Shown here: piece by piece, positions 17,365 to 26,771 of the stretch
Layout of the letters: every line of letters begins with the position of its first letter
Numbering within the stretch: the stretch's first letter is position 1
From: Nitrospira sp. ST-bin5
GTDB lineage: Bacteria; Nitrospirota; Nitrospiria; Nitrospirales; Nitrospiraceae
Direction: 5' to 3'
Assembly: GCA_002083555.1 (NCBI GenBank)
Contig: MSXN01000024.1
Location: 1 to 64,000 of the forward strand
DNA: 64,000 nucleotides
The notes under the pieces: model-generated
The model's input: the letters and a program-made list of their open reading frames with translations, nothing else
Told to the model about the DNA's origin: nothing
Database searches by the model: none
Position numbers and translations under genes: made by a program

Positions 17365-18297
17365 CTAGATGGCGGCGCCGTCCTGGTGCCGGTGCTGATA
17401 CCCCAGCGCATCCTGGATCGCCTGCTCCAACGTCATTCCATACTTGCGGATCCTGTGTTTCACGGCACTGATAGAGACCCCAGCCGCATTGACCTGGTGA
17501 ATGATCGTCGGTTTGCCTTTTTTTTCTTTGAGTGATTTCAATGCTTCGGTCAACGAGGTGCCACGCTTGATCCGTTTCCAGAGCGCGCGGTAGGACACCC
17601 CCGCGCGCTGCGCGATCTCTGACAGTGGGTCGCGGGCCCGATCTTCAACCAGCACCCGCACCGCCTCGTCGTGGTTCTGTCCCTCATTGACGCGCCGACT
17701 GAGCGAGTTAGGACAGATCCCGTATTTGCGTGCAGCCTGCGCGACCGTCATCCTCTCTCCATCGACCTTGATGAAGACATTGGCAGAGGTATTATTGTTC
17801 TGTTCGATCCGATCGGACCACCGACAATTGAGCACTCGCGTGCCGTCTTCCAGTAAGACCTTGCCATATCCTCGATTATTATCGATCCTATCGATTGACT
17901 CCTTGTCATCTGGAATGTTTTTCATGTCGGCATAGAATCCCTCAAACGTTTCCCAGTCGGGATCCTCCACTCCAATCTTGTTCTTAATATAATATTCATC
18001 ATGTCTCACGCGATGCCACATGCTTTCCCAACGAGCATACGTCCGGGTCTCCGACATCCCATGTTTAAAGCCCTTCGGCACACCCGCGCACGACTTACAG
18101 AGCGTCCCGCCGGCCTCGATAAACGCGCGACTATACGCGACGATGCGCACCTGTGCTGACTCCTTCGGACACTGCTTACAGATGACTGGGAGATACTTGT
18201 GACTCCCCACCACGATCATCTCTCCCACAACGCGACAGTTCGGGTAATCGTCTTGTGGATCTGGTAACGGTCCGTAATACATTTGTTTGCGTGCCAT
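17365..18297 (-). CDS. Zn-ribbon/HNH putative endonuclease with helix-turn-helix repeats
   Basis: 310 aa, intact. Order: N-terminal zinc ribbon (CKQC about 40, CKSC about 68), an HGM-x-TRTYARWESMWHR helix, and an HNH-like core SIDRIDNNRGYG followed by NCRWSD, as in phage HNH proteins of the AP2/HNH kind. Then come about three tandem 38-residue repeats of the form A-A-x-x-x-G-(V/I)-x-x-x-x-L-x-x-R resembling NUMOD/helix-turn-helix units. It probably binds and cuts DNA at long sites like a homing enzyme. The ribosome site GGAGGTGAGAG precedes ATG. A leader and a 3' hairpin frame the gene as a cassette. Confidence 0.75.
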   Translation of the reverse strand: MARKQMYYGPLPDPQDDYPNCRVVGEMIVVGSHKYLPVICKQCPKESAQVRIVAYSRAFIEAGGTLCKSCAGVPKGFKHGMSETRTYARWESMWHRVRHDEYYIKNKIGVEDPDWETFEGFYADMKNIPDDKESIDRIDNNRGYGKVLLEDGTRVLNCRWSDRIEQNNNTSANVFIKVDGERMTVAQAARKYGICPNSLSRRVNEGQNHDEAVRVLVEDRARDPLSEIAQRAGVSYRALWKRIKRGTSLTEALKSLKEKKGKPTIIHQVNAAGVSISAVKHRIRKYGMTLEQAIQDALGYQHRHQDGAAI

Positions 18298-18459
18298 CTC
18301 TCACCTCCAGTTAATAATGGTAAGAACATGCGACGGCGGCGCCGGTGGCGGGACGATTTGGTAGGACAGACCACTCGAAGTTTTGGCAGGTTCTCGCGAG
18401 GTAGAGGTAGAGGGGTAGAGATGGAGCAGCTATCTGGCCGGCTGGACTTGTCGCGAGGA
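18298..18459 (-). repeat. Shared leader of HNH cassette (copy 1)
   Basis: About 130 bp upstream of the HNH start is also found at 19396-19550 and 43699-43838. Shared parts are the ribosome site AACTGGAGGTGA, a run of GCGACGG words, the block CTTTTGGCAGGTTCTCGCGAGG (slightly varied) and a GGCTGGAC end leading into a TCGCGA word. It is presumably promoter plus 5' untranslated region. Confidence 0.7.
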
Positions 18460-18497
18460 GCAAGAGGGAGGAGGCATAGGACCCGGCTCCCTCTTGC
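18460..18497 (-). repeat. 3' hairpin of HNH cassette (copy 2)
   Basis: Arms GCAAGAGGGAG (18460-18470) and CTCCCTCTTGC (18487-18497), perfect 11-bp complements. Same design and loop words (GGCATxGGACC) as the copy at 17306. It lies 21 bp beyond the restored stop of the second HNH gene. Confidence 0.75.
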
Positions 18498-18518
18498 GGT
18501 TGAGATGTGAGTGAGGGA

Positions 18519-19395
18519 TCACAGGAGCGTGGGGCGGACGTCGTCGATCGCATGGAGCAATGTCATCCCGCTGTCCATACGAGACCGGAGGATATGGACT
18601 GGCACACCAAGCTCGCGTGCCCGATGCGAGTTTCTCCTGCAGATACACGAGGGCGTCGGCAATCGTCCGACGTCCTCGCATCACCTGCCGACGGAGGCAC
18701 TCATAATCCACGCCCGCCGCGGCCGCGATCTCTGAGAGCGGAGGCACGGCGTCCTTGGCTGCCACCAGACGGGATACGGCATCGTCGGCGGCCTCCCCGC
18801 GCTCGAACATGCTCTTGTAGAGCGCCATGTACGAGACCTCAAACCGGGTCGCGGCCTGCGCCACGGTCATTGGCTCTTTCTTGATCCTGCCCACGACATT
18901 CCACGATGTGTTGTTCATCTGTTCGACGTAATCCGCCCAGCGACAATTGAGCTTCCGCGTGCCGTCCGGCATCAGGATCTTGCCATATCCCCTCGAATTG
19001 TCGACCCGATCCAGGCTGATCTTGTCGTCCGGAATTTCTCCCATATCAGCGAGGAAGCCCTCGAACGTCTCCCAGTCAGGATCCTCGATCATCACCCCGA
19101 GCGCCACGATGTACGGCTCATCACGCTTTACGCGGTTCCGCATACTCTGCCACGCATCGTATGTCCGCGTGCCATGCATGCCGTGGATGAGCCCGGGCTT
19201 TGAGCAGTCGCGGCAGACCGGGCCGTCCACCGGGAATTGAGTCGTAAAGACGATCTCCCGCTCTTTTTGACACCGCTTACAGCGGAGGCGAATATACCGT
19301 CGCTTTTTTCCGTTCACATATCGCTCAATGAGCGGACCCAGGACGGCGCAATTTTTGTAATCGGACTGGGGCTGTGACGGGGGTTTGCGTGCCAT
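18519..19395 (-). pseudogene. Second Zn-ribbon/HNH gene, frameshifted near its end
   Basis: Same layout as the 17365 gene: zinc ribbon (CKRC, CRDC), HGMHGTRTYDAW helix, HNH-like SLDRVDNSRGYG and NCRWAD, then repeat units. The frame in register from the ATG leaves the family after YLQEKLASGTR and runs to 18430 through the 3' hairpin. Shifting frame near 18612 restores a last repeat (LGVPVHILRSRMDSGMT) that ends in TGA at 18521-18519, right before the hairpin as in its relatives. So a single indel has altered the end; the nuclease part is intact and may still be made. Confidence 0.7.
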
Positions 19396-19550
19396 CTTTC
19401 ACCTCCAGTTAATAGTGAGAAGATGAGACGGCAGCGGGCGTAGCGGGCCCTATTGGCAGGACAGACCACGCGAACTTTTGGCAGACTCTCTCGAGAAGTA
19501 AAGAGAAGCGTAGAGATGGAGCGGCCAACTGGCTGGCTGAACCCGTCGCA
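19396..19550 (-). repeat. Shared leader of HNH cassette (copy 2)
   Basis: Same leader as at 18298-18459 and 43699-43838, with ACTGGAGGTGAAAG before the ATG, an AACTTTTGGCAG block and a GGCTGGCTGAACCCGTCGCAACG end (a palindrome copy with one mismatch near 19542). Confidence 0.65.
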
Positions 19551-19800
19551 ACGTGTCATTTTGCCCATAACCTTGCCGATTGGCAGGGTTATTCTTCATC
19601 AAGAATGGGGAAACGTGCGGAGCAACCCACCCTGGAGAAAGCTAGAAAATTCTCGCTTATGGACATACTCGCACGCGGAATGGCAGAACATTGTCGATGC
19701 GACGGCCCGGCTGGGCGTGTCGATCGGGCAGGATGGGTTGTCCGCGTGGTTGTCCGCCCGGGCGCGGGAGGCGGAGGAGTCCAATCGGTCAAGGACTTAG
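19453..19800 (+). pseudogene. Possible fragment of a small unknown gene
   Basis: The last 48 codons (from about 19654) read like a real helical domain: AEWQNIVDATARLGVS, then GLSAWLSARAREAEE. The upstream part of the frame overlaps the HNH leader and looks non-coding, and no start with a ribosome site is seen. It may be a 3' remnant of a short helix-turn-helix or tail protein. Low confidence. Confidence 0.3.
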
Positions 19801-19909
19801 GACGTCGCCATCAGCCGGGCAAGGGCTCATGGTTCTCCTGGAACTCTACCGGCATCACCTCTCCCATCACACAGAAAAATGACGCGTGCCAGGATGCTAT
19901 CGTTCACAA

Positions 19910-21961
19910 TCAATAATACCAGGCCACACCCACTGATATGGTCCGTGGGCCGCCCGGTGTGAATTGAAGCCCATTCACCGGCGCTGTATCCGTGGTTAAC
20001 TTGGTTTCATAGGCTAATTGTGTCTGCCTCCACGTGACATCCATGACATTTTGAATGCTGAGAAATCCTTCCATGCGCTGCCACCACCCCTTCGACTGCG
20101 GGCGGTAACGAGCCACGAAGTTGAAGATGGTCCAGGCTTGGGCGTTGATGCTGCGATCCTGTGTCAGCGGTCTGGCCCCCAGATGAACCATCTGCAGCGA
20201 CATCGCTAATCCCATTGGAAGACGCGCCGTCAATTCACCGCGCCCGGTCAGGGTCGGGGCCTGAGGGATCGGATTGCCCGTCTCGCGAAATTCTGCCGAG
20301 TTCAGTGTCGCACTGCCGGAAAGAGACAACCAGTCCAACAGTTGAACGCGACTGCCGAGATCCGTGCCATACCGGCGTGTGGCGCCAAGTATCTGGGTCG
20401 TCCCGAGATTCCCTTGATAGACCAGTTCGGACGTCAGGTCCAACAACCAGAACGACGCCGAGACCTCAAGCCGGTCCCACGGTCTGGTGCGAAGCCCCAC
20501 TTCATACCCCGTTGCCTTCGGAAGCGCCGGAACATTCGACGCACTCACCACCGCACGCGCATCGTTACTATGAAAGCCTGTGCCGGCATTGAGAAAGATC
20601 TCGGTGCCGGCCCAAGGACCCAGAATCAGGTTTCCCTTGGTCGACATAATCATCGCGTCGACGCTCCCGCTTGGATTTTGCGGACAACCGCTCTGACAGA
20701 GATTCCGTACATTGAACTGAAACACGTCCGCCCTCGTGCCGCCCGTCAGCCGGACCCAGGGTGCCGGCTGAAACTCCAACTTCAGATAGGGAGAATAGGA
20801 GGCCTCGTGAATTCGGCTATCCGACGTAGTCCCTAGCAAAACCCCTTGTCGCTGGCTGCTCAGACGCACATGGGCATTGTCCACGCGGGTTTGCATTCCC
20901 ACGGTGACGGAGCTTGCAACGTCCAGCAGCTTTCCGCTCTGGCGATAGCCCACGTCTCCCCCATAAACATAACGCTGGTCCGCCTGCTCGATGCCATCGC
21001 CATTCACCGGATCAGTGAGAAAGAAGGTAAAGTCGGACATCAGATTCAGGGAATAATATTGGAGGTAGGTTTCGGCGAACAGGGTCCCGCCAGACGGAGT
21101 ATCGTAGTGGTAGCGCACATGACCAGTGGACCGTTGGGTTCGACCTCCCTGGTAAGGATCGATCGAGCCGAACCGAGAGATGAGCCCGGTCTCCACAGTT
21201 CGCAGCGGAATTTCGCCAGGACTATTCCAGCGGCCTTGGTAGTAGGTGCCGATGATGCTGAGCTCAGAGTGCGTGGTCGGATTCATCGTCGCTTTGGCTA
21301 ATCCGTTCACCCGGAGGGCTCGGTTGGGATTCACAAACGGGCCATCGGTATAAAACCCTTCGACCGCAACCAGTGAGCGGACCTCATCCTTCGTGGGCGA
21401 GAACATCAGCAGATGCCGCTGCGTATTGAATTGTCCGCCTGATAGCTGCACCACCCCTTCCTCCACCACATCCCGTGTCACAAAGTTCACCGCACCCGCC
21501 GTGGCAAAATCTCCGAACTGGACTTGATAGGGCCCCTTATAGGCGTCGACGCGCTTCATCGTTTCTGGAATCAGGAAATTCAGATCGAGATAGCCCTGCC
21601 CATGGGCATGACTGCGAAGATTGAGCGGCATTCCGTCCAGAAACCCGGCGAGATCGGTTCCGTGATCGGCATCGAAACCACGGAGCAAATAGTTATCCGG
21701 TTTGCCAGGCCCGCCGCCAGGGTTCGTCGTAATAAGGCCAGGCACCATGCGCAGTATATTCGCTGGGCGATCGGAGGCCTGAAGCTCGATATCCTGAGCC
21801 GTAATAATCCCCTGGGACGCACTCTCAAACGCCGACTCCTGCGTCCCCGTTACAACGACTTCAGGCACAAGGAGGATCTCATCAGGCTCTTCCGTATATC
21901 CCAATGAACTCCAGCCAATGGCACACACGAAGACCGTGAGCCCAAGAATCTGACACGACAC
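19910..21961 (-). CDS. TonB-dependent outer-membrane receptor, cobalamin-riboswitch controlled
   Basis: 683 aa from a GTG start (AAGGGA nine bases upstream). Order: signal peptide, a TonB-box-like stretch (EVVVTGTQ, about 33-40), plug domain to about residue 150 (NYLLRGFDADHG, then FGDFATAGAVNFVTR), a 22-strand-type beta barrel rich in aromatic turns, and a C terminus ending in aromatic WYY for outer-membrane insertion. It imports a chelate using TonB energy. The cobalamin riboswitch in its leader and the adjacent cobalt transporter and B12 operon point to corrinoid or cobalt/nickel complexes as substrate. It is not clearly BtuB. Confidence 0.85.
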   Translation of the reverse strand: MSCQILGLTVFVCAIGWSSLGYTEEPDEILLVPEVVVTGTQESAFESASQGIITAQDIELQASDRPANILRMVPGLITTNPGGGPGKPDNYLLRGFDADHGTDLAGFLDGMPLNLRSHAHGQGYLDLNFLIPETMKRVDAYKGPYQVQFGDFATAGAVNFVTRDVVEEGVVQLSGGQFNTQRHLLMFSPTKDEVRSLVAVEGFYTDGPFVNPNRALRVNGLAKATMNPTTHSELSIIGTYYQGRWNSPGEIPLRTVETGLISRFGSIDPYQGGRTQRSTGHVRYHYDTPSGGTLFAETYLQYYSLNLMSDFTFFLTDPVNGDGIEQADQRYVYGGDVGYRQSGKLLDVASSVTVGMQTRVDNAHVRLSSQRQGVLLGTTSDSRIHEASYSPYLKLEFQPAPWVRLTGGTRADVFQFNVRNLCQSGCPQNPSGSVDAMIMSTKGNLILGPWAGTEIFLNAGTGFHSNDARAVVSASNVPALPKATGYEVGLRTRPWDRLEVSASFWLLDLTSELVYQGNLGTTQILGATRRYGTDLGSRVQLLDWLSLSGSATLNSAEFRETGNPIPQAPTLTGRGELTARLPMGLAMSLQMVHLGARPLTQDRSINAQAWTIFNFVARYRPQSKGWWQRMEGFLSIQNVMDVTWRQTQLAYETKLTTDTAPVNGLQFTPGGPRTISVGVAWYY

Positions 21962-22002
21962 GCTGCATGTCCCTTTGCTTCCGAAAGGTTTGCATGGAAC
22001 CT

Positions 22003-22155
22003 CCCAATACCCAGGTCTCCTGACTCTCGGCTCGTCCTACTCTCTGCGCCTTCCCATCCTTGCGGACAGTGGCTGAGTGCAGATTTCGTCCCCGATCACA
22101 GTTGCGGACCAGTGGCGGCTTCTACCGCGCTTCCCTTGGGGTACATGGGCTATTG
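22003..22155 (-). promoter_or_regulatory. Cobalamin riboswitch upstream of TonB receptor
   Basis: On the minus strand the conserved parts appear in order: GGGAAGCGCGGT, GCCGCCACTGGTCCGCAACTGT (B12 box region) and, near the 3' end, AGTCAGGAGACCTG. The distance between them and to the GTG start (42 bp) fits a translation- or termination-controlling riboswitch that shuts the receptor off when cobalamin is plentiful. Confidence 0.9.
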
Positions 22156-22201
22156 ATGCATTGGATTGAAAAAGTTACTGCTCTAGTAAGCCTCCCTTCT
22201 G

Positions 22202-23002
22202 TTACGCCACCCGGCACTTGGGTTTGATCAGTGCGGTCAGAAACGCCAGCAACACCGCGCCGAGCACCATGATCGTAAGACCCAGATCGCTAATCGGCAG
22301 CGCAAACGATGTCGGCTGGAGCAGCTTGATGATCCCGACGACGTAGGCCAGCCCCACGACGGTCAGCGTCATCATGCGATTGCCTTGGATCGCCATCGTG
22401 GTCGCCGCCAAATACATCCGGCGTACAACAAGGCCGTTGAGGGAATCGGTAACGACCATCCCCAGGCTGAAGGCCACGCCGATCAGCAGCGCACCCAGCA
22501 GGCCATAGCCCATCGTGCCGGCCAAGGCCCAGGCCGACATCTGGCTGGCGGTCTCGAACCCCAGCCCGAACAACGCGCCGATCGGCACGGCGCTCATCGG
22601 GTGTGTGATGTTGAGCAACTGTCTGGGCAAAAAATGGCCGATGACCCCGTGGCTCGGGACCATCATTCCAGCCGGCAATGTCATCAGCCTGGCGAGGTTT
22701 AATGTCCCAATGGCGAACAACAGGCAGGCCGATAAAACCCCGCTCACGTGCAGCACAGAGTCGTTGAATGATTGCAGATACTCCGCCGCCAATGCGATCA
22801 ACCCCGCAATCAACAGGACGGAGAGGGCATGCCCGAACGCAAACCATGTCCCCACCCACCGGCTCATTCTCGGATGCCGATCGACAGACGCCCTCGTCAT
22901 GCCATCGATGGCTGTGAGATGGTCTGGGTCGGCTCCATGGCTCAACCCCAATGCGAAGGCGAGACCGAGCAAGGCCCAGAGACTGCCATCAGCTGGATTC
23001 AT
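22202..23002 (-). CDS. NiCoT-family cobalt/nickel permease
   Basis: 266 aa, an inner-membrane transporter with about eight hydrophobic segments. The family signature in helix II is present as LGLSHGADPDHLTAID, matching the His-x(4)-Asp-His pattern that sets metal selectivity, with FGHALSV and LGFETAS further on. It lies 49 bp downstream of cobQ on the same strand, so it probably belongs to the cobalamin operon and supplies cobalt for CbiX. Specificity for cobalt over nickel is inferred from context. Confidence 0.85.
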   Translation of the reverse strand: MNPADGSLWALLGLAFALGLSHGADPDHLTAIDGMTRASVDRHPRMSRWVGTWFAFGHALSVLLIAGLIALAAEYLQSFNDSVLHVSGVLSACLLFAIGTLNLARLMTLPAGMMVPSHGVIGHFLPRQLLNITHPMSAVPIGALFGLGFETASQMSAWALAGTMGYGLLGALLIGVAFSLGMVVTDSLNGLVVRRMYLAATTMAIQGNRMMTLTVVGLAYVVGIIKLLQPTSFALPISDLGLTIMVLGAVLLAFLTALIKPKCRVA

Positions 23003-23051
23003 AGGCTCCCTTGTGGCTCATAGTTCTCACCCCGATAATCTGACGCATCAT

Positions 23052-24602
23052 TTACCGTGGCGACACCGGGCAGAGGCCGGTGAGACGCCAGAGCAGCTCA
23101 CAGTCGAGATGCCCACGCACCACGGCTCCTAGCCGGTCGTACTCGTCCTGTTTCGTGGGAATGCGCCGGATGATGTCGCCTGCGAAAATCCCCTTGCGCC
23201 GACGCAGGAAAGAAAGAGTCCGCGCCCTGATCACCTCATTCTCGAACAGGCCATGCAACATGGTGCCCACCACCATCCCATCGCTGCTGAGAGCCCCGTC
23301 ACTGCGTACCTCTGTACGTCCGTTCCGCGACTGAATCTCGAAGGGGCTCGCCTGCTGATTATGTGGCACCGCCATTCCCATATGGATTTCATATCCATGG
23401 ACCGCTTCTTCGAGCCCCACGCCATCGGTGAGAAACGAGGGGCACAGCACGCGGGCCAGAACCTGCGCCGTGACCTTCTCCTGCTCGAAGTGGGTTCCTA
23501 GGGCCAGCAGTCCCAATCCCCGTACGTGAGGCTCCGCCGATTCCACTCCGTGCGGATCGTCGATCATCTCACCAAGCATTTGGCATCCGCCGCATACACC
23601 TAAGAGCGGTCCACCCTCACGGGCGCGCGCCTCAATCGCGCCGGCGAAGCCACTGGCACGGAGCCAGGCGAGATCCGCCACCGTGCTCTTCGAACCGGGA
23701 AGAATCACGAGATCGGCACCCGCAACTTCGTCGGGCTGCTCAACGAAACGCACGACAACCCCCGCCTCATGTTCCAACGCCTCGACATCGTCGTAGTTGG
23801 AGAGATGCGGCACGCGCACGACCACGATATCCAGTTCCTGCCCGGAGGGTCTACGCCGAGCCAGCCGCGCTTCAAGCGATACGGAATCTTCGTCGGCAAT
23901 GCGGAGGTCATTGATATAGGGCACGACACCCAGCACCGGCTTACCTGTGCGTTCGCTCAAAAACTCGAGCCCCGGTGTGAGCAACGCCAGATCGCCGCGA
24001 AATTTATTCACGACGAACGCCGCAACCCTGGCTCGCTCATCCAGATCGAGCAGTTCCATCGTCCCGACAAAGGAGGCGAAGACGCCGCCTCGATCGATAT
24101 CCCCCACCAGAATAACCGGCGCATCCGCCAGCTTGGCCACATGCATGTTAACGATGTCGCGATCCTTCAAATTGATCTCAGCCGGACTCCCCGCCCCCTC
24201 GATCACAACCAGATCGTAGTTCGATCGGAGCCGAGTCAACGACTCCGCAATCACCGTCATGAGGCGCGGCTTATACTCGTGATACTCGGTCGCCAGCATG
24301 CTGCCGATCGACTTGCCGAGTACCACGACTTGGCTGCGTCGATCGCCTTCGGGCTTGAGCAGGATCGGATTCATGTCCGCGCAGGACAGAATACCGGAGG
24401 CCTCGGCCTGTACCGCTTGCGCCCGCCCGATCTCCAGGCCATCGATGGTGACGGCCGAGTTCAGCGACATGTTCTGCGACTTGAAGGGAGCGACGCGCAG
24501 TCCTTCGCGGCGGAAAAACCGGCAGAGGGCCGTGACCAGGAGACTCTTCCCAGCAGACGAAGCCGTCCCCTGGACCATGATCGTGGGGGCCAGTCCGCTC
24601 AC
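23052..24602 (-). CDS. cobQ: Cobyric acid synthase
   Basis: 516 aa. It amidates cobyrinic acid a,c-diamide at positions b, d, e and g using glutamine and ATP. The N-terminal dethiobiotin-synthetase-like domain has a P-loop GTASSAGKS and FKSQNMSLNS. The C-terminal class I glutaminase has the nucleophile in LLGVCGGCQMLG and the partner His in HGLFEN. I choose GTG 24602 (GTGA overlap with the upstream cobB stop) over the longer frame. It is the equivalent of cbiP. Confidence 0.92.
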   Translation of the reverse strand: MSGLAPTIMVQGTASSAGKSLLVTALCRFFRREGLRVAPFKSQNMSLNSAVTIDGLEIGRAQAVQAEASGILSCADMNPILLKPEGDRRSQVVVLGKSIGSMLATEYHEYKPRLMTVIAESLTRLRSNYDLVVIEGAGSPAEINLKDRDIVNMHVAKLADAPVILVGDIDRGGVFASFVGTMELLDLDERARVAAFVVNKFRGDLALLTPGLEFLSERTGKPVLGVVPYINDLRIADEDSVSLEARLARRRPSGQELDIVVVRVPHLSNYDDVEALEHEAGVVVRFVEQPDEVAGADLVILPGSKSTVADLAWLRASGFAGAIEARAREGGPLLGVCGGCQMLGEMIDDPHGVESAEPHVRGLGLLALGTHFEQEKVTAQVLARVLCPSFLTDGVGLEEAVHGYEIHMGMAVPHNQQASPFEIQSRNGRTEVRSDGALSSDGMVVGTMLHGLFENEVIRARTLSFLRRRKGIFAGDIIRRIPTKQDEYDRLGAVVRGHLDCELLWRLTGLCPVSPR

Positions 24603-25975
24603 CGGACCCTCCTGGCATGGGCCGAGCAGGCCTGCACGAAACCCTGAGCCAGGCGCGGGTTCGAGGCCCAATGGGCATGGACATAGGACGCCAGCGTATT
24701 GCCCTGACGATAGCCCTCTTGAAAGACCTCGCCTCCACGGCGGCGGCGCACGCTATAGGTACACTCGACTTCTGCCGGAAGGCGAAAGTCCGAATAGCGA
24801 AATTGATGGCCTCGAAATTTTAAGCCCGCCGGACCGAGCATCGTCGCGTCCTTCGTGTCCACCTCGACATATCCGAGCGCCTGCAAACGATCTTTCATTT
24901 CCGCTTCGCCTGGAATGAGCCCCACCATGGGATGCAGCACGCCATCGAGCGTCCTGATGCCGTTGGACAAATACATGAGCCCGCCGCATTCTCCATAGAT
25001 GGGGCCATGAACTTCGGCAAACGAGACCACATCCCTACGCATCGAAAGATTCCGCGACAGCTCCTCCGCATGAACCTCCGGGTAGCCGCCACCGAAATAC
25101 AGACCGTCCACGTCCGGCAGATGCGTATCGTGAATGGGAGAAAACCGCACGAGCTCCGCACCAAGACTCTCAAGACGGCGGAGGTTGTCGTCATAATAGA
25201 AATGGAACGCCTCGTCGAACGCGAGACCAATTCGACAGCTGGCTCCCTCACCGACGATCCGTTCCATGGTAGGAATTTCAGGAAGAGCCGGCGTCGGTTG
25301 CGCCAGCGCGATGATCGCCTCGACATCGCACCACTCACTCACCCGATCGCCCCAGGACACAAAGACATCCTCCGGGACCGTCGCCCGGTCTGCGCTGCGC
25401 AGACCCAGATGCCGATCCGCAAACGCCAACGCTGCTTCCTTGAGAAGCCCGCCCAGGACGGGGGGCCGCCCCGATGTCGCCTTGCGGAGCAATTCCAAAT
25501 GCCCGCGGCTGCCGAGCTTGTTACAAATGAGACCGGCAATCTGCAAGCCTGCGTCGAAGGTCGAAAACCCTTTGGCTAGCGCCGCAATGCTGCGAGCCAT
25601 CCCTCCCGCATCGCACACGAGCAGCACCGGCGCTTGGAGCCACTTGGCGATCTCGGCAGTCGAGCCTTCATCGCCCGTCGGTGACGCGCCGTCGAACAAC
25701 CCCATCACCCCTTCGATTAATGCAATGTCTGCCCCGTGCGACGCGCGCATAAATGTCGAAAGAACCGCCTCACGCCCCATCATCCATCCGTCGAGATTGT
25801 GACACGGCGCATCAGCCGCACGAACATGATAGGTCGGGTCGAGATAATCTGGACCACACTTGAAGACGGCCACTCGCAGCCCCCGCGCACGTAACGCCCG
25901 AACGAGCCCGACCATGACGGTCGTCTTGCCGACGTTGCTGGCAGTGCCGGCGATGACGAGCCGTGGAATCGTCAC
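24599..25975 (-). CDS. cbiA: Cobyrinate a,c-diamide synthase
   Basis: 458 aa. It amidates carboxylates a and c of (cobalt-)cobyrinate with glutamine and ATP. P-loop GTASNVGKT (10-18), GPDYLDP after it, the linker GGGYPE (295-300), the glutaminase nucleophile Cys330 in GECGGL, and a His in the C-terminal HAHW motif are all present. Length is normal for CbiA/CobB. It starts 46 bp after bluB and overlaps cobQ by 4 bp. Confidence 0.93.
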   Translation of the reverse strand: MTIPRLVIAGTASNVGKTTVMVGLVRALRARGLRVAVFKCGPDYLDPTYHVRAADAPCHNLDGWMMGREAVLSTFMRASHGADIALIEGVMGLFDGASPTGDEGSTAEIAKWLQAPVLLVCDAGGMARSIAALAKGFSTFDAGLQIAGLICNKLGSRGHLELLRKATSGRPPVLGGLLKEAALAFADRHLGLRSADRATVPEDVFVSWGDRVSEWCDVEAIIALAQPTPALPEIPTMERIVGEGASCRIGLAFDEAFHFYYDDNLRRLESLGAELVRFSPIHDTHLPDVDGLYFGGGYPEVHAEELSRNLSMRRDVVSFAEVHGPIYGECGGLMYLSNGIRTLDGVLHPMVGLIPGEAEMKDRLQALGYVEVDTKDATMLGPAGLKFRGHQFRYSDFRLPAEVECTYSVRRRRGGEVFQEGYRQGNTLASYVHAHWASNPRLAQGFVQACSAHARRVR

Positions 25976-26021
25976 GAACCAATCTCCGGCTGAGCCTTAA
26001 CCGCACATTCGAATGGATAGG

Positions 26022-26771
26022 TCATTGGGCTCTGCCTTCCGCGGAGTGTATCGGTGCGGGTGTCGCTTGCGCTCCGTCGATCCGGCTCGTCTCTAGCGCA
26101 CGGAGGAGATCTGGCCTGGGCCGCGCGTCCCAGCGGTCATGAAACACCAACTCATGCAGCGGCAGTCGTGGCAACCAGCCATTACTCTCAAAAATTGGCC
26201 GTTCAGGAAAACTCTCCACGAACCCCACACAGAGATACGCCACCGGAACGATCCGTTCCGGAATGCCGAGAATGGTGCGAAGGGCCGCCGGTTCCATAAT
26301 ACTCACCCACCCAACACCGACCCCTTCCGCTCGCGCCGCCAGCCATAGATTTTGAATCGCGCAGCAGGTGCTATAGACAGCGGTTTCCGGAATCGTGTTC
26401 CGCCCGATCACCGTCGGCCCGAACCGCTCCTGGTCGCAGGTCACACAGAGGTTGAGAGGCGAATCGATGATTCCCTCCAGCTTGAAGGAGAGATACTTCT
26501 CGCGGCGCTCCTGATCGAACGTTTCCGCTGCACGCAGCCGTTCAACCTCGACATGGGCTCGCACCTTGGCGCGGACCTCGCGATTCTCGACCACAAGAAA
26601 GTTCCAAGGCTGCGAGAGCCCAACCGACCCGGCCTGATGCGCCGCTAGGAGAATACGAGCCAGGGTCTCGTCCGGAATGGGATCGGGGAGAAACGATCGC
26701 ATGTCGCGGCGGCGCGTGATCGTTTCGTACAGGCCTCGGCGCCAGGCTTCCGGAAAGGCATGATCCGTCAT
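26022..26771 (-). CDS. bluB: 5,6-dimethylbenzimidazole synthase
   Basis: 249 aa. This flavin destructase of the nitroreductase fold cleaves reduced FMN with O2 to make the B12 lower ligand. Visible are the RRDMRSF start of the FMN-binding part, SVGLSQPWNF and the GVGVGWVSI motif. Start ATG 26771 overlaps the cobA-hemD stop (ATGA), which rejects the longer frame to 26855. BluB needs oxygen while the ring-building genes around it are of the oxygen-independent route, a combination that fits a microaerophile. Confidence 0.92.
   Translation of the reverse strand: MTDHAFPEAWRRGLYETITRRRDMRSFLPDPIPDETLARILLAAHQAGSVGLSQPWNFLVVENREVRAKVRAHVEVERLRAAETFDQERREKYLSFKLEGIIDSPLNLCVTCDQERFGPTVIGRNTIPETAVYSTCCAIQNLWLAARAEGVGVGWVSIMEPAALRTILGIPERIVPVAYLCVGFVESFPERPIFESNGWLPRLPLHELVFHDRWDARPRPDLLRALETSRIDGAQATPAPIHSAEGRAQ

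Noticed and set aside
19605..19916. Plus-strand 103-aa frame as a gene
   Set aside because: Composition is Gly/Arg/Val-rich without pattern. A different frame (19654-19800) shows a more protein-like helical segment, reported only as a possible fragment.
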